Source: Flavobacteriales bacterium (GTDB taxonomy: Bacteria; Bacteroidota; Bacteroidia; Flavobacteriales; Flavobacteriaceae). From it: a stretch of 64,000 nucleotides of DNA. Positions 23,578-33,111 of the stretch are shown here, piece by piece. The number at the start of each line of letters is the position of its first letter. Position 1 is the first letter of the stretch. Below the pieces are notes generated by a model. It searched no databases, was not told the DNA's origin, and saw only the letters and a program-made list of their open reading frames with translations. The DNA is taken from positions 1-64,000 of the forward strand of contig JALWTX010000003.1 in assembly GCA_026993355.1 (NCBI GenBank), read 5' to 3'. The translations under genes and the position numbers were made by a program.

Positions 23578-24954
23578 ATGATAAATATCTTAATCATTCT
23601 TTTTGTGCTCGGTTATATTGCTATTGCGACGGAGCATAGTTTAAAACTGGATAAAACTGTTCCTGCTTTATTAACAGCCTCAATTTTATGGGCACTTTTA
23701 GCCATAGGTTTTCATGAAGGCTGGTTTTCTATTATTGACCCCGAAGGACATGTTTATAATTATTTAACCGGAGGAGAAGCAGCTCAAGAAAGTTTTCATA
23801 AAACACTTATGCATCATTTGGCTAAAACGGCTGAAATTCTAGTATTCTTAACCGGCGCCATGACCATTGTTGAAATTATTGACCTACACCGTGGTTTTGA
23901 AGTTTTAAAGGAATATGTCAAAACCAACAGTAAACGTAAATTACTTTGGATTATTGGGGCAATAGGCTTTTTCTTATCTGCAGTTATCGATAACTTAACC
24001 GCTACAATCGTCCTTATTACCCTTTTACGTAAACTGGTCAAAGACAAAAATACACGCTTATGGTATGCCGGGCTTATTGTTATAGCTGCCAACGCCGGTG
24101 GGGCATGGTCACCAATAGGTGATGTTACCACAACGATGTTATGGATAGCTAAAAAAGTTACCGCTGGAGGTCTTATGGAACATGTTTTTATACCCTCTGT
24201 TCTCAATTTTGCTATTCCTTTTGGTATCGCCTCATTTTTACCGGTTTTTAATGGTTCCGTTAAAGGAGAAAAAGAAGAAGAAAGCCTTGAAGAAACCGAA
24301 AAATTACTCAGTAGCAAAACTATGCTTTATCTTGGATTGGGGATGATTTTATTTGTGCCAGTTTTTAAAACCATTACCCATCTTCCCCCCTATTTAGGCA
24401 TGATGCTTTCTTTGGGTATCGTCTGGTTGGTTTCCGAATATATCCATCCTGAAGAAGATTTTACTGAAGAACGCAAGCATCTATACTCGGCACATAAGGC
24501 TTTGTCACGTATTGAAATGTCCAGCATTTTATTCTTCTTAGGCATCTTACTGGCTGTGGGTGCGTTAGAATCCTTAGTTTATGGTTCTATAAACGGTGTC
24601 CCAATGGGTTCTTTAAGATATATGGCTGAGGTATTGCAACAAAGCATTCCTAATGTTGAAATTGTGGTTGTTTTATTAGGAATGTTATCTGCAATAGTTG
24701 ACAATGTACCTTTGGTGGCTGCCTCTATGGGTATGTTCGATTATCCCACCGATCATATCATTTGGCATATGATTGCTTATTCGGCCGGAACAGGTGGTAG
24801 TATTTTAATCATTGGTTCGGCAGCAGGTGTAGCAGCCATGGGTATGGAAAAAATCAACTTTTTCTGGTATACCAAAAAAATATCCTGGTTGGCATTTTTA
24901 GGCTTTTTAGCCGGCTTTGTGGCTTTCTGGATAGAAAAACTTACAGCATATTAA
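23578..24954 (+). CDS. nhaD: Sodium:proton antiporter NhaD
   Basis: 458 residues, about 12 membrane segments. The NhaD family (IT superfamily) is recognised by AEILVFLTGAMTIVEIIDLHRGF (about 86-108), AVIDNLTATIVLITLLRKL (about 133-151), ANAGGAWSPIGDVTTTMLW (about 181-199) and SAIVDNVPLVAASMGMFDYP (about 380-400), which carry the Asp/Asn residues of the ion path. It expels Na+ or Li+ in exchange for protons at the inner membrane. A -7-like TACTTTTG (23541-23548) upstream and a perfect terminator downstream mark it as a single-gene unit. Two antiporters in the window (see 62291) suggest a saline or alkaline habitat. Confidence 0.95.
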   Translation: MINILIILFVLGYIAIATEHSLKLDKTVPALLTASILWALLAIGFHEGWFSIIDPEGHVYNYLTGGEAAQESFHKTLMHHLAKTAEILVFLTGAMTIVEIIDLHRGFEVLKEYVKTNSKRKLLWIIGAIGFFLSAVIDNLTATIVLITLLRKLVKDKNTRLWYAGLIVIAANAGGAWSPIGDVTTTMLWIAKKVTAGGLMEHVFIPSVLNFAIPFGIASFLPVFNGSVKGEKEEESLEETEKLLSSKTMLYLGLGMILFVPVFKTITHLPPYLGMMLSLGIVWLVSEYIHPEEDFTEERKHLYSAHKALSRIEMSSILFFLGILLAVGALESLVYGSINGVPMGSLRYMAEVLQQSIPNVEIVVVLLGMLSAIVDNVPLVAASMGMFDYPTDHIIWHMIAYSAGTGGSILIIGSAAGVAAMGMEKINFFWYTKKISWLAFLGFLAGFVAFWIEKLTAY

Positions 24955-24974
24955 TAAGTTAAACTATATACATT

Positions 24975-25010
24975 AACAGAGGCAGCCAGTTGGCTGCCTC
25001 TGTTAATTTA
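24975..25010. terminator. Bidirectional terminator between nhaD and the hypothetical gene
   Basis: A perfect 13-base stem, AACAGAGGCAGCC (24975-24987) with GGCTGCCTCTGTT (24992-25004), loop AGTT, flanked by AT-rich sequence, between two convergent genes. Confidence 0.85.
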
Positions 25011-25021
25011 ATTTATCTGAA

Positions 25022-25636
25022 TTATTGACGTCTTTTAATAGCACTATGAGGTTTTATATTTTTTTCTACCGGTTTGGGCTTGTAATAATAATTTCCATCA
25101 TCCTCATTTAGGTCATTAGACCAATTATCCTCTCCAAAATTTTCTTCATCTGCCTCGTCATAACGATTCCACCTGTTTGGATAATAATTGGCCGATCCAT
25201 AGTATAAATAAGTATTAAAAATAAAACCCGGCTTAGGCCAATATATATTTGAGTAAACATAATAACCTCTTCTATGATAACGAAGTCGTTTAGTTCCTAT
25301 TTTTACCACCAGACCACGCCTGTTGTATTTTATAAATACAGGACCAATACGTGCCACTTGTCCATAACGGTTATAGTCTATATAAATATTGCCAACTCTT
25401 CTTATTTTGCCAAAGCGGTCTTTTTCTATCCGTACACCTAAATATCCAGCATGTTGGTAATGAGAACCATGGGTATTAAAATCAAAATCACCATTGGGAA
25501 AAACATAAAAATCAATATGTCGCACTTTAATTTTGACAGGTTGACTGATACGATGCCATAGAGGTCTTCTGCTAATTTTTGCATTTAAACTTTGCAAAAC
25601 TAATAAAACGGCTAACAATAATCCTAACTTTTTCAT
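25022..25636 (-). CDS. Secreted hypothetical protein with short basic-aromatic repeats
   Basis: 204 residues with a signal peptide (to LNAK). I do not recognise the family with certainty. Residues about 70-115 contain a repeat of about 14-16 residues: RFGKIRRVGNIYIDYNRYG, QVARIGPVFIKYNRRG, LVVKIGTKRLRYHRRG. Each unit has the pattern basic-x-x-IG-aromatic-Gly, probably hairpin strands. The centre is very rich in Tyr, Arg and Trp; the C-terminal quarter is acidic (DEADEENFGEDNWSNDLNEDDG) and then basic. Similar proteins occur across Flavobacteria, to my knowledge without assigned function. It is monocistronic, ending next to the shared terminator. Confidence 0.7.
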   Translation of the reverse strand: MKKLGLLLAVLLVLQSLNAKISRRPLWHRISQPVKIKVRHIDFYVFPNGDFDFNTHGSHYQHAGYLGVRIEKDRFGKIRRVGNIYIDYNRYGQVARIGPVFIKYNRRGLVVKIGTKRLRYHRRGYYVYSNIYWPKPGFIFNTYLYYGSANYYPNRWNRYDEADEENFGEDNWSNDLNEDDGNYYYKPKPVEKNIKPHSAIKRRQ

Positions 25637-25811
25637 AATCCTAAATTTTTAATTAAACTTACGGCTCAATCAATTATTTTCAAATAACGTGCCAGGATTA
25701 TGAAAAGAAGACAATCAATATCATATTTAAACGATAAACTGGTAAAATATTAAATTATAAAATCCTTATTTTCAAAAAAATAAGATATTGAAAAATAAAA
25801 GAAAGAAAAAA

Positions 25812-26498
25812 TTAGGCTTTAGAAAACTTCTGATTTTTATCTACCAAAACACGGGCAATAATTGTTTCTCCACCACGGGTTTTGTCGCCTATTACCACTT
25901 CGACTTCGGTATTTAACGGTAGAAAAACATCTACTCTGGAACCGAATTTTATAAAACCTGCATCAGCTCCTTGTTCAACAATATCCCCAACCTTAGAATA
26001 ATTTTCGATACGTCTGGCTACTGCCCCTGCAATTTGCCGAAACATTACCGGTCCTATCAAAGGGTTATCTACTACAATGGTGGTTCTTTCATTTAATTCT
26101 GATGATTTTGGATGCCAAGCCACCAAATGTTTTCCTTTGTAATATTTACTGTAGATAACTTTTCCACTGACGGGATAGCGTGTTGCATGGACATTTAAAG
26201 GAGACATGAAAATAGAAATTTGCAAGCGTTTATCTTTAAAAAATTCAGGTTCAAAAACTTCTTCTATGACCACCACTTTTCCATCAACCGGTGCCACCAC
26301 CTCATTTGGGGCAGCTTTTACATGCCTTTTTGGGAATCTGAAAAAATAAACAATCAGCATAAAAGCAATCAATGATAAAATGGAAATAATGTTATTTAGC
26401 CAAAAAAGCTTATAATAGGTATGGAAAAAATAATTTAAAACTACAATGACTAAAAATGACCAAGCTATTATTCTATATCCTTCTTTATGTAATTGCAT
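25812..26498 (-). CDS. psd: Phosphatidylserine decarboxylase family protein
   Basis: 228 residues, the short form common in Bacteroidetes. Two membrane helices at the N-terminus (about 10-60), VAPVDGKVVVIEE (about 80), MSPLNVHATRYPVSG (about 108-122, with the catalytic His), and the self-cleavage site KFGSRVDV (about 196-203), where cleavage before the Ser forms the pyruvoyl group. It makes phosphatidylethanolamine from phosphatidylserine. It follows cdsA by three bases and ends the LUD-cdsA-psd operon, so two steps of phospholipid synthesis are expressed together. Confidence 0.93.
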   Translation of the reverse strand: MQLHKEGYRIIAWSFLVIVVLNYFFHTYYKLFWLNNIISILSLIAFMLIVYFFRFPKRHVKAAPNEVVAPVDGKVVVIEEVFEPEFFKDKRLQISIFMSPLNVHATRYPVSGKVIYSKYYKGKHLVAWHPKSSELNERTTIVVDNPLIGPVMFRQIAGAVARRIENYSKVGDIVEQGADAGFIKFGSRVDVFLPLNTEVEVVIGDKTRGGETIIARVLVDKNQKFSKA

Positions 26499-26501
26499 AA
26501 C

Positions 26502-27287
26502 TTAAATAATTGATAAATATATGTATACAAACGGTACAGCCAATATAAAACTATCGAGACGGTCCAAAATTCCACCATGACCGGGAATAACTTGTCCCGA
26601 ATCTTTAACCTGTGCCAAGCGTTTGAAACGTGATTCTAATAAATCACCAAGCGTGCCAAAGATAACAATAATAGTGGTTAAAATAAGAAATTGACTTAAA
26701 TTTAACATCTCATACCAATTGGTATAGCGGAAAATAATATAACCAACAAGTAAACTGCCAATCCATCCACCAATTACACCTTCTATAGTTTTTTTGGGGG
26801 ATATTTTTTCGGCCAATTTGTGTTTGCCAAAATTTTTACCCGTCAAATAAGCGAAACTATCGGATGCCCAAATGATCAAAAAAATGCCTAAAAGAAAATG
26901 AAGGTCTAAATTTAAAGCCAATGTGAAAGGAATGGCCAAATACACAATACCCAAATAACCATTGGCTAACATTTGAAGACTAAGCTTATCAAAAATGAAA
27001 TAAATCATTGGAATAAAAAGAGTTAATAATGCAAAAGCTATAGCCACTTTAATAACCTGGATATCAATATGTACAGGTGATGAGAATAAAAAACCGGTCA
27101 AATAAACAAAAACTGCCGGCAATAGAAAGGTTTTAAAATTGAAATTGACCAGAGCAGATAATTCTTTTAAAGCTATAAATAAAAAAATACCCAGTAAAAT
27201 TGCTGTCCAGGTATAATTTTGTAAGGCCAAAATAACAATCAAAGCATACAAAAGGCCAAAAAAAGCCCTTTTAATTAATTCTTTCAT
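26502..27287 (-). CDS. cdsA: Phosphatidate cytidylyltransferase
   Basis: 261 residues, seven to eight membrane segments. The CDP-diglyceride synthetase signature is at the C-terminal end: SPKKTIEGVIGGWIGSLL (about 165-182), GDLLESRFKRLAQVKDSGQVIPGHGGILDRLDS (about 215-250), with the conserved Asp pairs. It makes CDP-diacylglycerol, the precursor used by phosphatidylserine synthase and so of the neighbouring decarboxylase. It lies three bases downstream of the LUD gene and three upstream of psd. Confidence 0.96.
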   Translation of the reverse strand: MKELIKRAFFGLLYALIVILALQNYTWTAILLGIFLFIALKELSALVNFNFKTFLLPAVFVYLTGFLFSSPVHIDIQVIKVAIAFALLTLFIPMIYFIFDKLSLQMLANGYLGIVYLAIPFTLALNLDLHFLLGIFLIIWASDSFAYLTGKNFGKHKLAEKISPKKTIEGVIGGWIGSLLVGYIIFRYTNWYEMLNLSQFLILTTIIVIFGTLGDLLESRFKRLAQVKDSGQVIPGHGGILDRLDSFILAVPFVYIYLSII

Positions 27288-27290
27288 AGG

Positions 27291-27869
27291 TCAATTTTCA
27301 ATTAAAAATAAAAAGGTTTTATACCATGTACCAACGGACAACCCATCTGCCGGTTTTGCAAATATACTCATTGTTTGAATATTGGCAGGCGGTTTTTGGT
27401 AATTATTATTAATTTTGATTAAGGCCTCTGTTTTATGGGATACTATTTGACTGGCAAGCGCTATAATAATCCGGTGTTTAGGTAATTCTTGGTTACGCCA
27501 TGAGCGACTATTTTTTTCAGTGGTTAAAATAGCGCCTTCATTGGCTATCAAATGTTCGCATCCTCCCAGTAAGTTATTAACTTTTTGCCACTCAGCGGTA
27601 AAAGGAATGTTTAATTTGGTCAACAATTGTTTATATTCCGGTTCAATCACACCAAATGAAGACAAATTTAAAAATTTTAAGATTTTGCGCAGCTCTATTT
27701 CCAAATAATTTAAATTTTCAGGATAAAAAAAATAACCGCCTTTTTTAACAAAATTTCTAACAAAGACTTCGTCTACCGGTAAATGTTCTACATTTTTCTT
27801 TACTCCTTTCTGAATCCCATCATCATCTTTTTTTACCTTTTTCAAAAATAACTTCTTAATAAAATTCAT
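27291..27869 (-). CDS. LUD-domain protein (LutC/YkgG-like)
   Basis: 192 residues, basic N-terminus, no signal peptide. The LUD domain spans about 60-190: CEHLIANEGAILTTEKNSRSW (about 103-123), HRIIIALASQIVSHKTEAL (about 132-150) and the terminal SVGTWYKTFLFLIEN. LutC-type proteins take part in lactate oxidation, but this one stands alone, without LutA/LutB, between ftsH and cdsA. That position is common in Bacteroidetes as far as I know and its role there is unknown. It is the first gene of the LUD-cdsA-psd operon; the ftsH terminator lies just upstream. Confidence 0.8.
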   Translation of the reverse strand: MNFIKKLFLKKVKKDDDGIQKGVKKNVEHLPVDEVFVRNFVKKGGYFFYPENLNYLEIELRKILKFLNLSSFGVIEPEYKQLLTKLNIPFTAEWQKVNNLLGGCEHLIANEGAILTTEKNSRSWRNQELPKHRIIIALASQIVSHKTEALIKINNNYQKPPANIQTMSIFAKPADGLSVGTWYKTFLFLIEN

Positions 27870-27954
27870 TTATTTTTTATAATTCTTAAAATTTTAAAAC
27901 AAAAATACTTATTTTTATTTTAATAGTTAGGAATTTTCACATCAAAACATAAAA

Positions 27955-27981
27955 AACTTGCTATTAAAAAAATAGCAAGTT
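27955..27981 (-). terminator. Terminator of the rsfS-ftsH operon
   Basis: AACTTGCTATT (27955-27965) with AATAGCAAGTT (27971-27981) and, on the minus strand, a following T-run, 26 bases past the ftsH stop. Confidence 0.85.
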
Positions 27982-28006
27982 TTAAACCAAATTATTTTAA
28001 ACCAAT

Positions 28007-30046
28007 TTACTTTTTGGTTTCGGTCGAAATAGTATTGTTTTCATCATTCTTATCTGATTTATCAGTTGAATGAGATGATTCAACCTCCTGCTCAGATTCT
28101 TCTGAATGGAAAGGTCTTTTGCCTAAAATTTCTTCTAAATCTTCTTTAAATATAACTTCTTTTTCCAGTAAACGCTGCGCTAACTTTTTTAATTTATCTT
28201 TATTTTTAGACAACAAATCTTTAACTCTTTGATATTGTTCTTCAATTAATTTTGATATTTCTTCATCAATAATTTCAGCTGTTTTTTCACTATATGGTTT
28301 CGTAAAGCCATATTCTTGTCCGGACGAATCGTAATAAGTCAAATTACCAATTCGGTCATTTAAACCATACACCGTAACCATGGCACGGGCTTGCTTGGTC
28401 ACTTTTTCCAAATCATTTAACGCGCCGGTAGAAATATTGCCAAAAATAACTTCTTCGGCAGCTCGTCCCGCCAGGGTGGCAGCCATTTCATCCAGCATAT
28501 GCTCTTTTTCGACCAATACCCGTTCTTCAGGCAAATACCAAGCGGCACCCAGTGATTGTCCGCGCGGAACAATTGTTACTTTGACCAAAGGGTGAGCATA
28601 TTCTAACAACCAACTGGCTGTTGCATGCCCCGCCTCATGGTGTGCTACCCGTTTTTTTTCAGCCGGTTTAATCACCTTATTTTTCTTTTCAAGACCGCCT
28701 ATAATACGATCAACAGCATCTAAGAAATCTTGTTTATCTACCTTTTCTTTATTTTTTCGCGCGGCTATTAAAGCAGCCTCATTGCAAACATTGGCAATGT
28801 CTGCCCCCGAAAAACCGGGTGTTTGCTTGGCTAAAAAATCGATATCAACATCATCGGCTAATTTTAAGGGTTTTAAATGAACCTGAAATATTTCTTTACG
28901 TTCATTTAAATCAGGTAAATCGACAAAAATTTGTCTATCAAAACGACCGGCCCGCAACAGCGCTTTGTCTAAAACATCCGCCCGGTTGGTTGCACCAATA
29001 ACAATAACATTGTCTTTGGAACCAAATCCATCCATCTCGGTTAATAATTGGTTAAGGGTATTTTCACGTTCGTCGTTACTACCGGTTATATTATTTTTTC
29101 CACGCGCCCGTCCAATGGCATCAATTTCATCGATAAAAATAATAGAAGGTGATTTTTCTTTGGCTTTTTTAAAAAGATCTCTAACGCGAGAGGCACCTAC
29201 ACCGACAAACATTTCGACAAAGTCAGAACCCGACAAGGAAAAGAAAGGTACTTTAGCTTCGCCCGCCACCGCTTTGGCCAATAAAGTTTTACCCGTTCCG
29301 GGAGGACCTACCAATAATACTCCTTTGGGAATTTTACCACCTAATTTGGTATATTTTTCGGTATTTTTCAAAAAATCTACTATTTCTTTAACCTCTTCTT
29401 TAGCTCCTTCTAAGCCGGCGACATCTTTAAAAGTAGTTTTTTCTTGTTTTTTAGCATCATAAAGTTCAGCTCTTGACTTGCCTATGTTAAAAATACCTCC
29501 ACCACCGGCTCCGCCGCCACCGGCTGCACCCGACATACGCCGCATCATATATAACCAAAAACCGATAATAAGAACCCAAGGCAAAATATTCATAAGAAAT
29601 CCCATAAAATAATCAGTCGTGGTTTTAAAGCGGTATTCCACCGGGATCCCTTTGGCTTTTGCAGCTTCCAATTGTTCTTGAAAATGCTTTAAATCACCTA
29701 ATTCAACCACATAATCCGGTGCTTCTGACATACCGAAAAATCCACTGCCTGGTGTTTTTAAACTATCTTGCTTTTTGGTTTGATCGGTTACATAGATATT
29801 GGCCAAATGCTTGTTTTCAATCACCACTTTTTTAATTTTGCCGTGATCGAGCATTTCTTCAAATTTATTATAATCTAATACTTTGTTACCGCCATTATTG
29901 TTTGAGTTTAACATAACCATGAAAATAACAGCTGTTATAATCATGTACACCCAAAAAACATTGAATTTGAAAGGTGATTTATTGTTTAAAGACGGTTTTG
30001 TATTTTTATTTGGCGAATTGCCTTTATTTTGTTGCTCTTTGCTCAT
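28007..30046 (-). CDS. ftsH: ATP-dependent zinc metalloprotease FtsH
   Basis: 679 residues. Two membrane helices (about 30-47 and 152-170) bracket a periplasmic domain; a Gly-rich linker follows ([14 protein letters not shown]). The AAA+ domain has Walker A GPPGTGKT (about 245-252), Walker [12 protein letters not shown] and SRH residues RAGRFDRQ; the protease domain has HEAGHA (about 470) for zinc. The C-terminal tail is acidic and Ser-rich. It degrades unstable cytoplasmic and membrane proteins as a membrane-bound hexamer. It is co-transcribed with rsfS (15-base gap). Confidence 0.98.
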   Translation of the reverse strand: MSKEQQNKGNSPNKNTKPSLNNKSPFKFNVFWVYMIITAVIFMVMLNSNNNGGNKVLDYNKFEEMLDHGKIKKVVIENKHLANIYVTDQTKKQDSLKTPGSGFFGMSEAPDYVVELGDLKHFQEQLEAAKAKGIPVEYRFKTTTDYFMGFLMNILPWVLIIGFWLYMMRRMSGAAGGGGAGGGGIFNIGKSRAELYDAKKQEKTTFKDVAGLEGAKEEVKEIVDFLKNTEKYTKLGGKIPKGVLLVGPPGTGKTLLAKAVAGEAKVPFFSLSGSDFVEMFVGVGASRVRDLFKKAKEKSPSIIFIDEIDAIGRARGKNNITGSNDERENTLNQLLTEMDGFGSKDNVIVIGATNRADVLDKALLRAGRFDRQIFVDLPDLNERKEIFQVHLKPLKLADDVDIDFLAKQTPGFSGADIANVCNEAALIAARKNKEKVDKQDFLDAVDRIIGGLEKKNKVIKPAEKKRVAHHEAGHATASWLLEYAHPLVKVTIVPRGQSLGAAWYLPEERVLVEKEHMLDEMAATLAGRAAEEVIFGNISTGALNDLEKVTKQARAMVTVYGLNDRIGNLTYYDSSGQEYGFTKPYSEKTAEIIDEEISKLIEEQYQRVKDLLSKNKDKLKKLAQRLLEKEVIFKEDLEEILGKRPFHSEESEQEVESSHSTDKSDKNDENNTISTETKK

Positions 30047-30061
30047 ATTTCCTTAATTTAA

Positions 30062-30427
30062 TTAATCTTTTTTTAATTGCATTATTTTGGCATCTCCCCA
30101 CAGTTCTTCTATATTATAAAATTCGCGAACAGGGCGTTGCATAACGTGGGCAACGACATCGACATAATCCATCAATATCCATTCGGCATTTTCCTCTCCT
30201 TCGGTATGCCATGGTTTTTGTTGCAGATTTTTACTGACGGTTTTCTTAATAGAGTCCGCAATTGCATTAACCTGTGTATTAGACGTGCCATCAGCAATAA
30301 TAAAATATTTGGCAACGGCATTTTCAATACCGCTTAGATCGATTATAGTTGTGTTTTGTCCTTTGACTTCTTCAATACCTTCAATAATTTTGTGAATTAA
30401 ATGGTCTGTATTTCCGGTTTTTGTCAT
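30062..30427 (-). CDS. rsfS: Ribosomal silencing factor RsfS
   Basis: 121 residues, family length. Motifs are EGIEEVKGQNTTIIDLSGI, KYFIIADGTSNTQVNAIAD (about 40-58), KPWHTEGEENAEWILMDYVDVVAHVM (about 78-103) and the terminal YNIEELWGDAKI. It binds ribosomal protein L14 and blocks subunit joining under starvation. It is the first gene of the operon with ftsH; a TATTTTTG box on the minus strand (30451-30458) is its likely -7 element. It is divergent from birA. Confidence 0.95.
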   Translation of the reverse strand: MTKTGNTDHLIHKIIEGIEEVKGQNTTIIDLSGIENAVAKYFIIADGTSNTQVNAIADSIKKTVSKNLQQKPWHTEGEENAEWILMDYVDVVAHVMQRPVREFYNIEELWGDAKIMQLKKD

Positions 30428-30473
30428 ATATTCGTGTTTAATCTTACTTGCAAAAATAAGCTATTTATTTGAT

Positions 30474-31052
30474 ATGCCTTACATCAAATTTGATACCATT
30501 ACATCAACGAACGACTTCTTAAAAAGTTACTGTAAAACCCGTGAATTACCCGATTTTTTTTATGTCTTGGCAGAACAACAAACCAAAGGGCGCGGGCAAA
30601 GTACAAAAACTTGGCAATCAGACTGTTGTAAAAATATTTTACTGAGCATATATTTACGTCCGGAAATGGCACTTAAAGACCAAAATATTTTAAGTCAGAT
30701 AGTGGCGCTTAGCATTGTCAAAGTTTTGCAAAAATTTAACATTCCGGCTATCAAAATTAAATTACCCAACGACATATTGGCAGACGGTAAAAAAATTGCC
30801 GGTATATTAATTGAAAATAGCTTACAACAACAAAATTGGAAACACAGCATTATCGGTATTGGTCTAAATGTTTTACAAACCGAATTTGAAGATTTGCCTC
30901 ATGCGACTTCAATGAAAACATTAACCGGACAAGACTTTGACCGTAGCGAAATAGTCAATTGTCTACTTAAACAGTTAAAAATTTATTTTAAAAAGCCTGC
31001 AACAGAAGTGACAACAGAGTTCAATAAATATTTGCAAAAAATCACCCTATGA
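30474..31052 (+). CDS. birA: Biotin-[acetyl-CoA-carboxylase] ligase
   Basis: 192 residues: catalytic domain only, with no N-terminal HTH, so it is not a repressor. Motifs are TITSTNDFLKSY at the start, EQQTKGRGQSTKTWQS (about 35-50, the biotinyl-AMP loop), IKLPNDILADGKKIAGILIEN (about 98-118) and IIGIGLNV. The C-terminal domain is absent or very short compared with the roughly 240-residue common form. It attaches biotin to carboxylase carrier subunits. Its stop overlaps the next start by four bases, linking it to the surface-glycan genes that follow. Confidence 0.92.
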   Translation: MPYIKFDTITSTNDFLKSYCKTRELPDFFYVLAEQQTKGRGQSTKTWQSDCCKNILLSIYLRPEMALKDQNILSQIVALSIVKVLQKFNIPAIKIKLPNDILADGKKIAGILIENSLQQQNWKHSIIGIGLNVLQTEFEDLPHATSMKTLTGQDFDRSEIVNCLLKQLKIYFKKPATEVTTEFNKYLQKITL

Positions 31053-32017
31053 CCTATAGCCTTATTTATTATACAGCCAAACGTCAAAAAGAATGGGATG
31101 ATTTCATTCAGCGAAGCAGTAACGGCACTTTTTTGCATCAAAGAAGTTATATGGATTATCATGCGGAGCGGTTTAATGATTTTTCACTCATGATATTTGA
31201 AGGCTTAAAACTACGGGCTGTTTTACCTGCACATCGTATAGGCAATGAAATTTTTGCCCATAAAGGCTTAACTTACAGCGATTTTATTTTTCAAAAAAAA
31301 TTAAAAACTGCTGCTAAAATTGAAATAGTCCGACAGGCATTGGCCTTTTTATTTCAAAATGATTTAAACTCCTTATATATCAATAGCATACCTTTTGTTT
31401 TTCAACCGCTGACCGATGAAAGTTGTACTTATATTTACCACAAAGCCGGTGGAGAACTCCAAGAAATCAAACCATTTTGGATCTCAGACAGGCGTTTTGG
31501 TTTAAAAATAAATCATAACCGGCAAAAAAATTATAAAAAATTATTGTCATACGGCTTTAAAATTGAAGAAGACCCACAGCATATTGCGGAATTTTGGCCG
31601 ATAGTTGTACAAAATTTAAAGTTGCGATACAATAGCCAACCAACACATAGCATGGATGAAATTAAGTTGCTGATAAACCGGTTTCCCAAACACATTCGAT
31701 TGTTTACAATCCGGCAAAAATCAGAAATATTAGCAGGTGCTTTGGTTTACTTTATCAATCATACTGCTCATTTTCAATACATTCATGCCTTAAACAGTCC
31801 TGAAAGTCGACAAGCAGTAGAATTTCTCACTTATGAACTGGTACAAAAGTTTAAGAATTATGCTTATGTTAGTTTTGGCAGCTCGTCGGTGGGTGACAAT
31901 AATATAAATGAGAATTTAGTTTATTGGAAAGAAAGTTTTGGCTGCCATATCATAAATCAGTTATCGTTTAGGCTTAACCCGGCTTTTTATGACCGTCTTA
32001 AAAATGTTTTGCAATGA
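31049..32017 (+). CDS. GNAT/FemAB-like acyl- or aminoacyl-transferase
   Basis: 322 residues, soluble. FemAB/GNAT pattern: [27 protein letters not shown] near the N-terminus, a double-GNAT length, [39 protein letters not shown] (about 232-270) and [24 protein letters not shown] (about 275-298). I infer N- or O-acylation of a sugar on a surface glycan because the next two genes are a sugar aminotransferase and a flippase, each joined by short overlaps. The amino-sugar product of the aminotransferase is a natural acceptor. The exact donor and acceptor are unknown. Confidence 0.7.
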   Translation: MTYSLIYYTAKRQKEWDDFIQRSSNGTFLHQRSYMDYHAERFNDFSLMIFEGLKLRAVLPAHRIGNEIFAHKGLTYSDFIFQKKLKTAAKIEIVRQALAFLFQNDLNSLYINSIPFVFQPLTDESCTYIYHKAGGELQEIKPFWISDRRFGLKINHNRQKNYKKLLSYGFKIEEDPQHIAEFWPIVVQNLKLRYNSQPTHSMDEIKLLINRFPKHIRLFTIRQKSEILAGALVYFINHTAHFQYIHALNSPESRQAVEFLTYELVQKFKNYAYVSFGSSSVGDNNINENLVYWKESFGCHIINQLSFRLNPAFYDRLKNVLQ

Positions 32018-33111
32018 TAAAATTTTTAGATTTAAAAAAAATAAATGACCATTATCAAACTATTTTTGAAGAAAAATTTCACCGGTTTATTGAAACAGGA
32101 CAATACATCCTTGGGCCCGAAGTAAAACACTTTGAAAAAAATTATGCCGGTTATTGTCAAACCAAGTATTGCATTGGCACGGGCAATGGCTTGGATGCCA
32201 TTCGCTTAATTTTTGAAGCTTACAAACTGATGGGAAAATTACAAGCCGGCGATGAAGTACTGGTACCGGCTAACACCTACATAGCCAGCATATTAGGAAT
32301 TTTACATGCAGGATTAATACCTGTATTGGTTGAGCCCAAATTAACCACCTATAATTTAGATCCAGCTCACCTAATTGAGAAAATCACTACTAAAACCAAA
32401 GCAATATTAGCGGTGCATTTGTATGGACTCATCAGTGATTGGGACGAGCTAAAAAAGATTGCCCAACAAAACCGGCTTTTGCTAATAGAAGATGCCGCCC
32501 AAGCGCATGGTGCCAATTGGAAAGGCAAAAAAACCGGTAACTTAGGCGATGCAGCAGCTTTCAGTTTCTATCCAACCAAAAACTTGGGAGCTTTGGGAGA
32601 CGCCGGAGCAGTCACAACAAACTCAACAGCCTTAGCTAAACTAATTAATGTTTTACGAAATTACGGTCAAAAGGAAAAATATGACAGTCAATATATAGGC
32701 ATTAATAGCCGGTTAGATGAAATTCAGGCGGCATTTTTGACAGTTAAATTAAATGATTTAGATAAAAACAACCTAAAAAGAATGGAACATGCACAACTCT
32801 ACCATGATAAGATTGACAACCCTAAAATAAGTAAGCCTGAATTGTGGACAGATGGGCGACATGTGTATCATCAATATGTTATACGAACAAAACAAAGGGA
32901 GGCATTAAGAGAATATCTTATGAAAAACGGTGTGCAAACTTTAATACATTATCCTACCCCGCCCCATCGGCAAGCAGCCTTAAAAAATTATACAGACGGA
33001 CATTTTCCGGTTACCGATAAAATTAGCCGTGAAATTCTCAGTTTGCCCATCCATGAAAAATTGACCCAAGAAGAAATAGGCTATATTATTGAAAAAATCA
33101 ACCGGTTTTGA
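32014..33111 (+). CDS. DegT/DnrJ/EryC1/StrS-family sugar aminotransferase
   Basis: 365 residues. The fold-type I PLP motifs are clear: [16 protein letters not shown] (about 55-70), [17 protein letters not shown] (about 83-99), [41 protein letters not shown] (about 161-200), in which the Lys of FYPTKNLG binds PLP. It is closest in feel to FdtB/QdtB-type enzymes that aminate a keto-hexose nucleotide sugar (3-amino-3,6-dideoxy sugars). It lies in the four-gene chain birA-acyltransferase-aminotransferase-flippase with overlapping ends. Substrate identity is inference from family resemblance. Confidence 0.9.
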   Translation: MIKFLDLKKINDHYQTIFEEKFHRFIETGQYILGPEVKHFEKNYAGYCQTKYCIGTGNGLDAIRLIFEAYKLMGKLQAGDEVLVPANTYIASILGILHAGLIPVLVEPKLTTYNLDPAHLIEKITTKTKAILAVHLYGLISDWDELKKIAQQNRLLLIEDAAQAHGANWKGKKTGNLGDAAAFSFYPTKNLGALGDAGAVTTNSTALAKLINVLRNYGQKEKYDSQYIGINSRLDEIQAAFLTVKLNDLDKNNLKRMEHAQLYHDKIDNPKISKPELWTDGRHVYHQYVIRTKQREALREYLMKNGVQTLIHYPTPPHRQAALKNYTDGHFPVTDKISREILSLPIHEKLTQEEIGYIIEKINRF

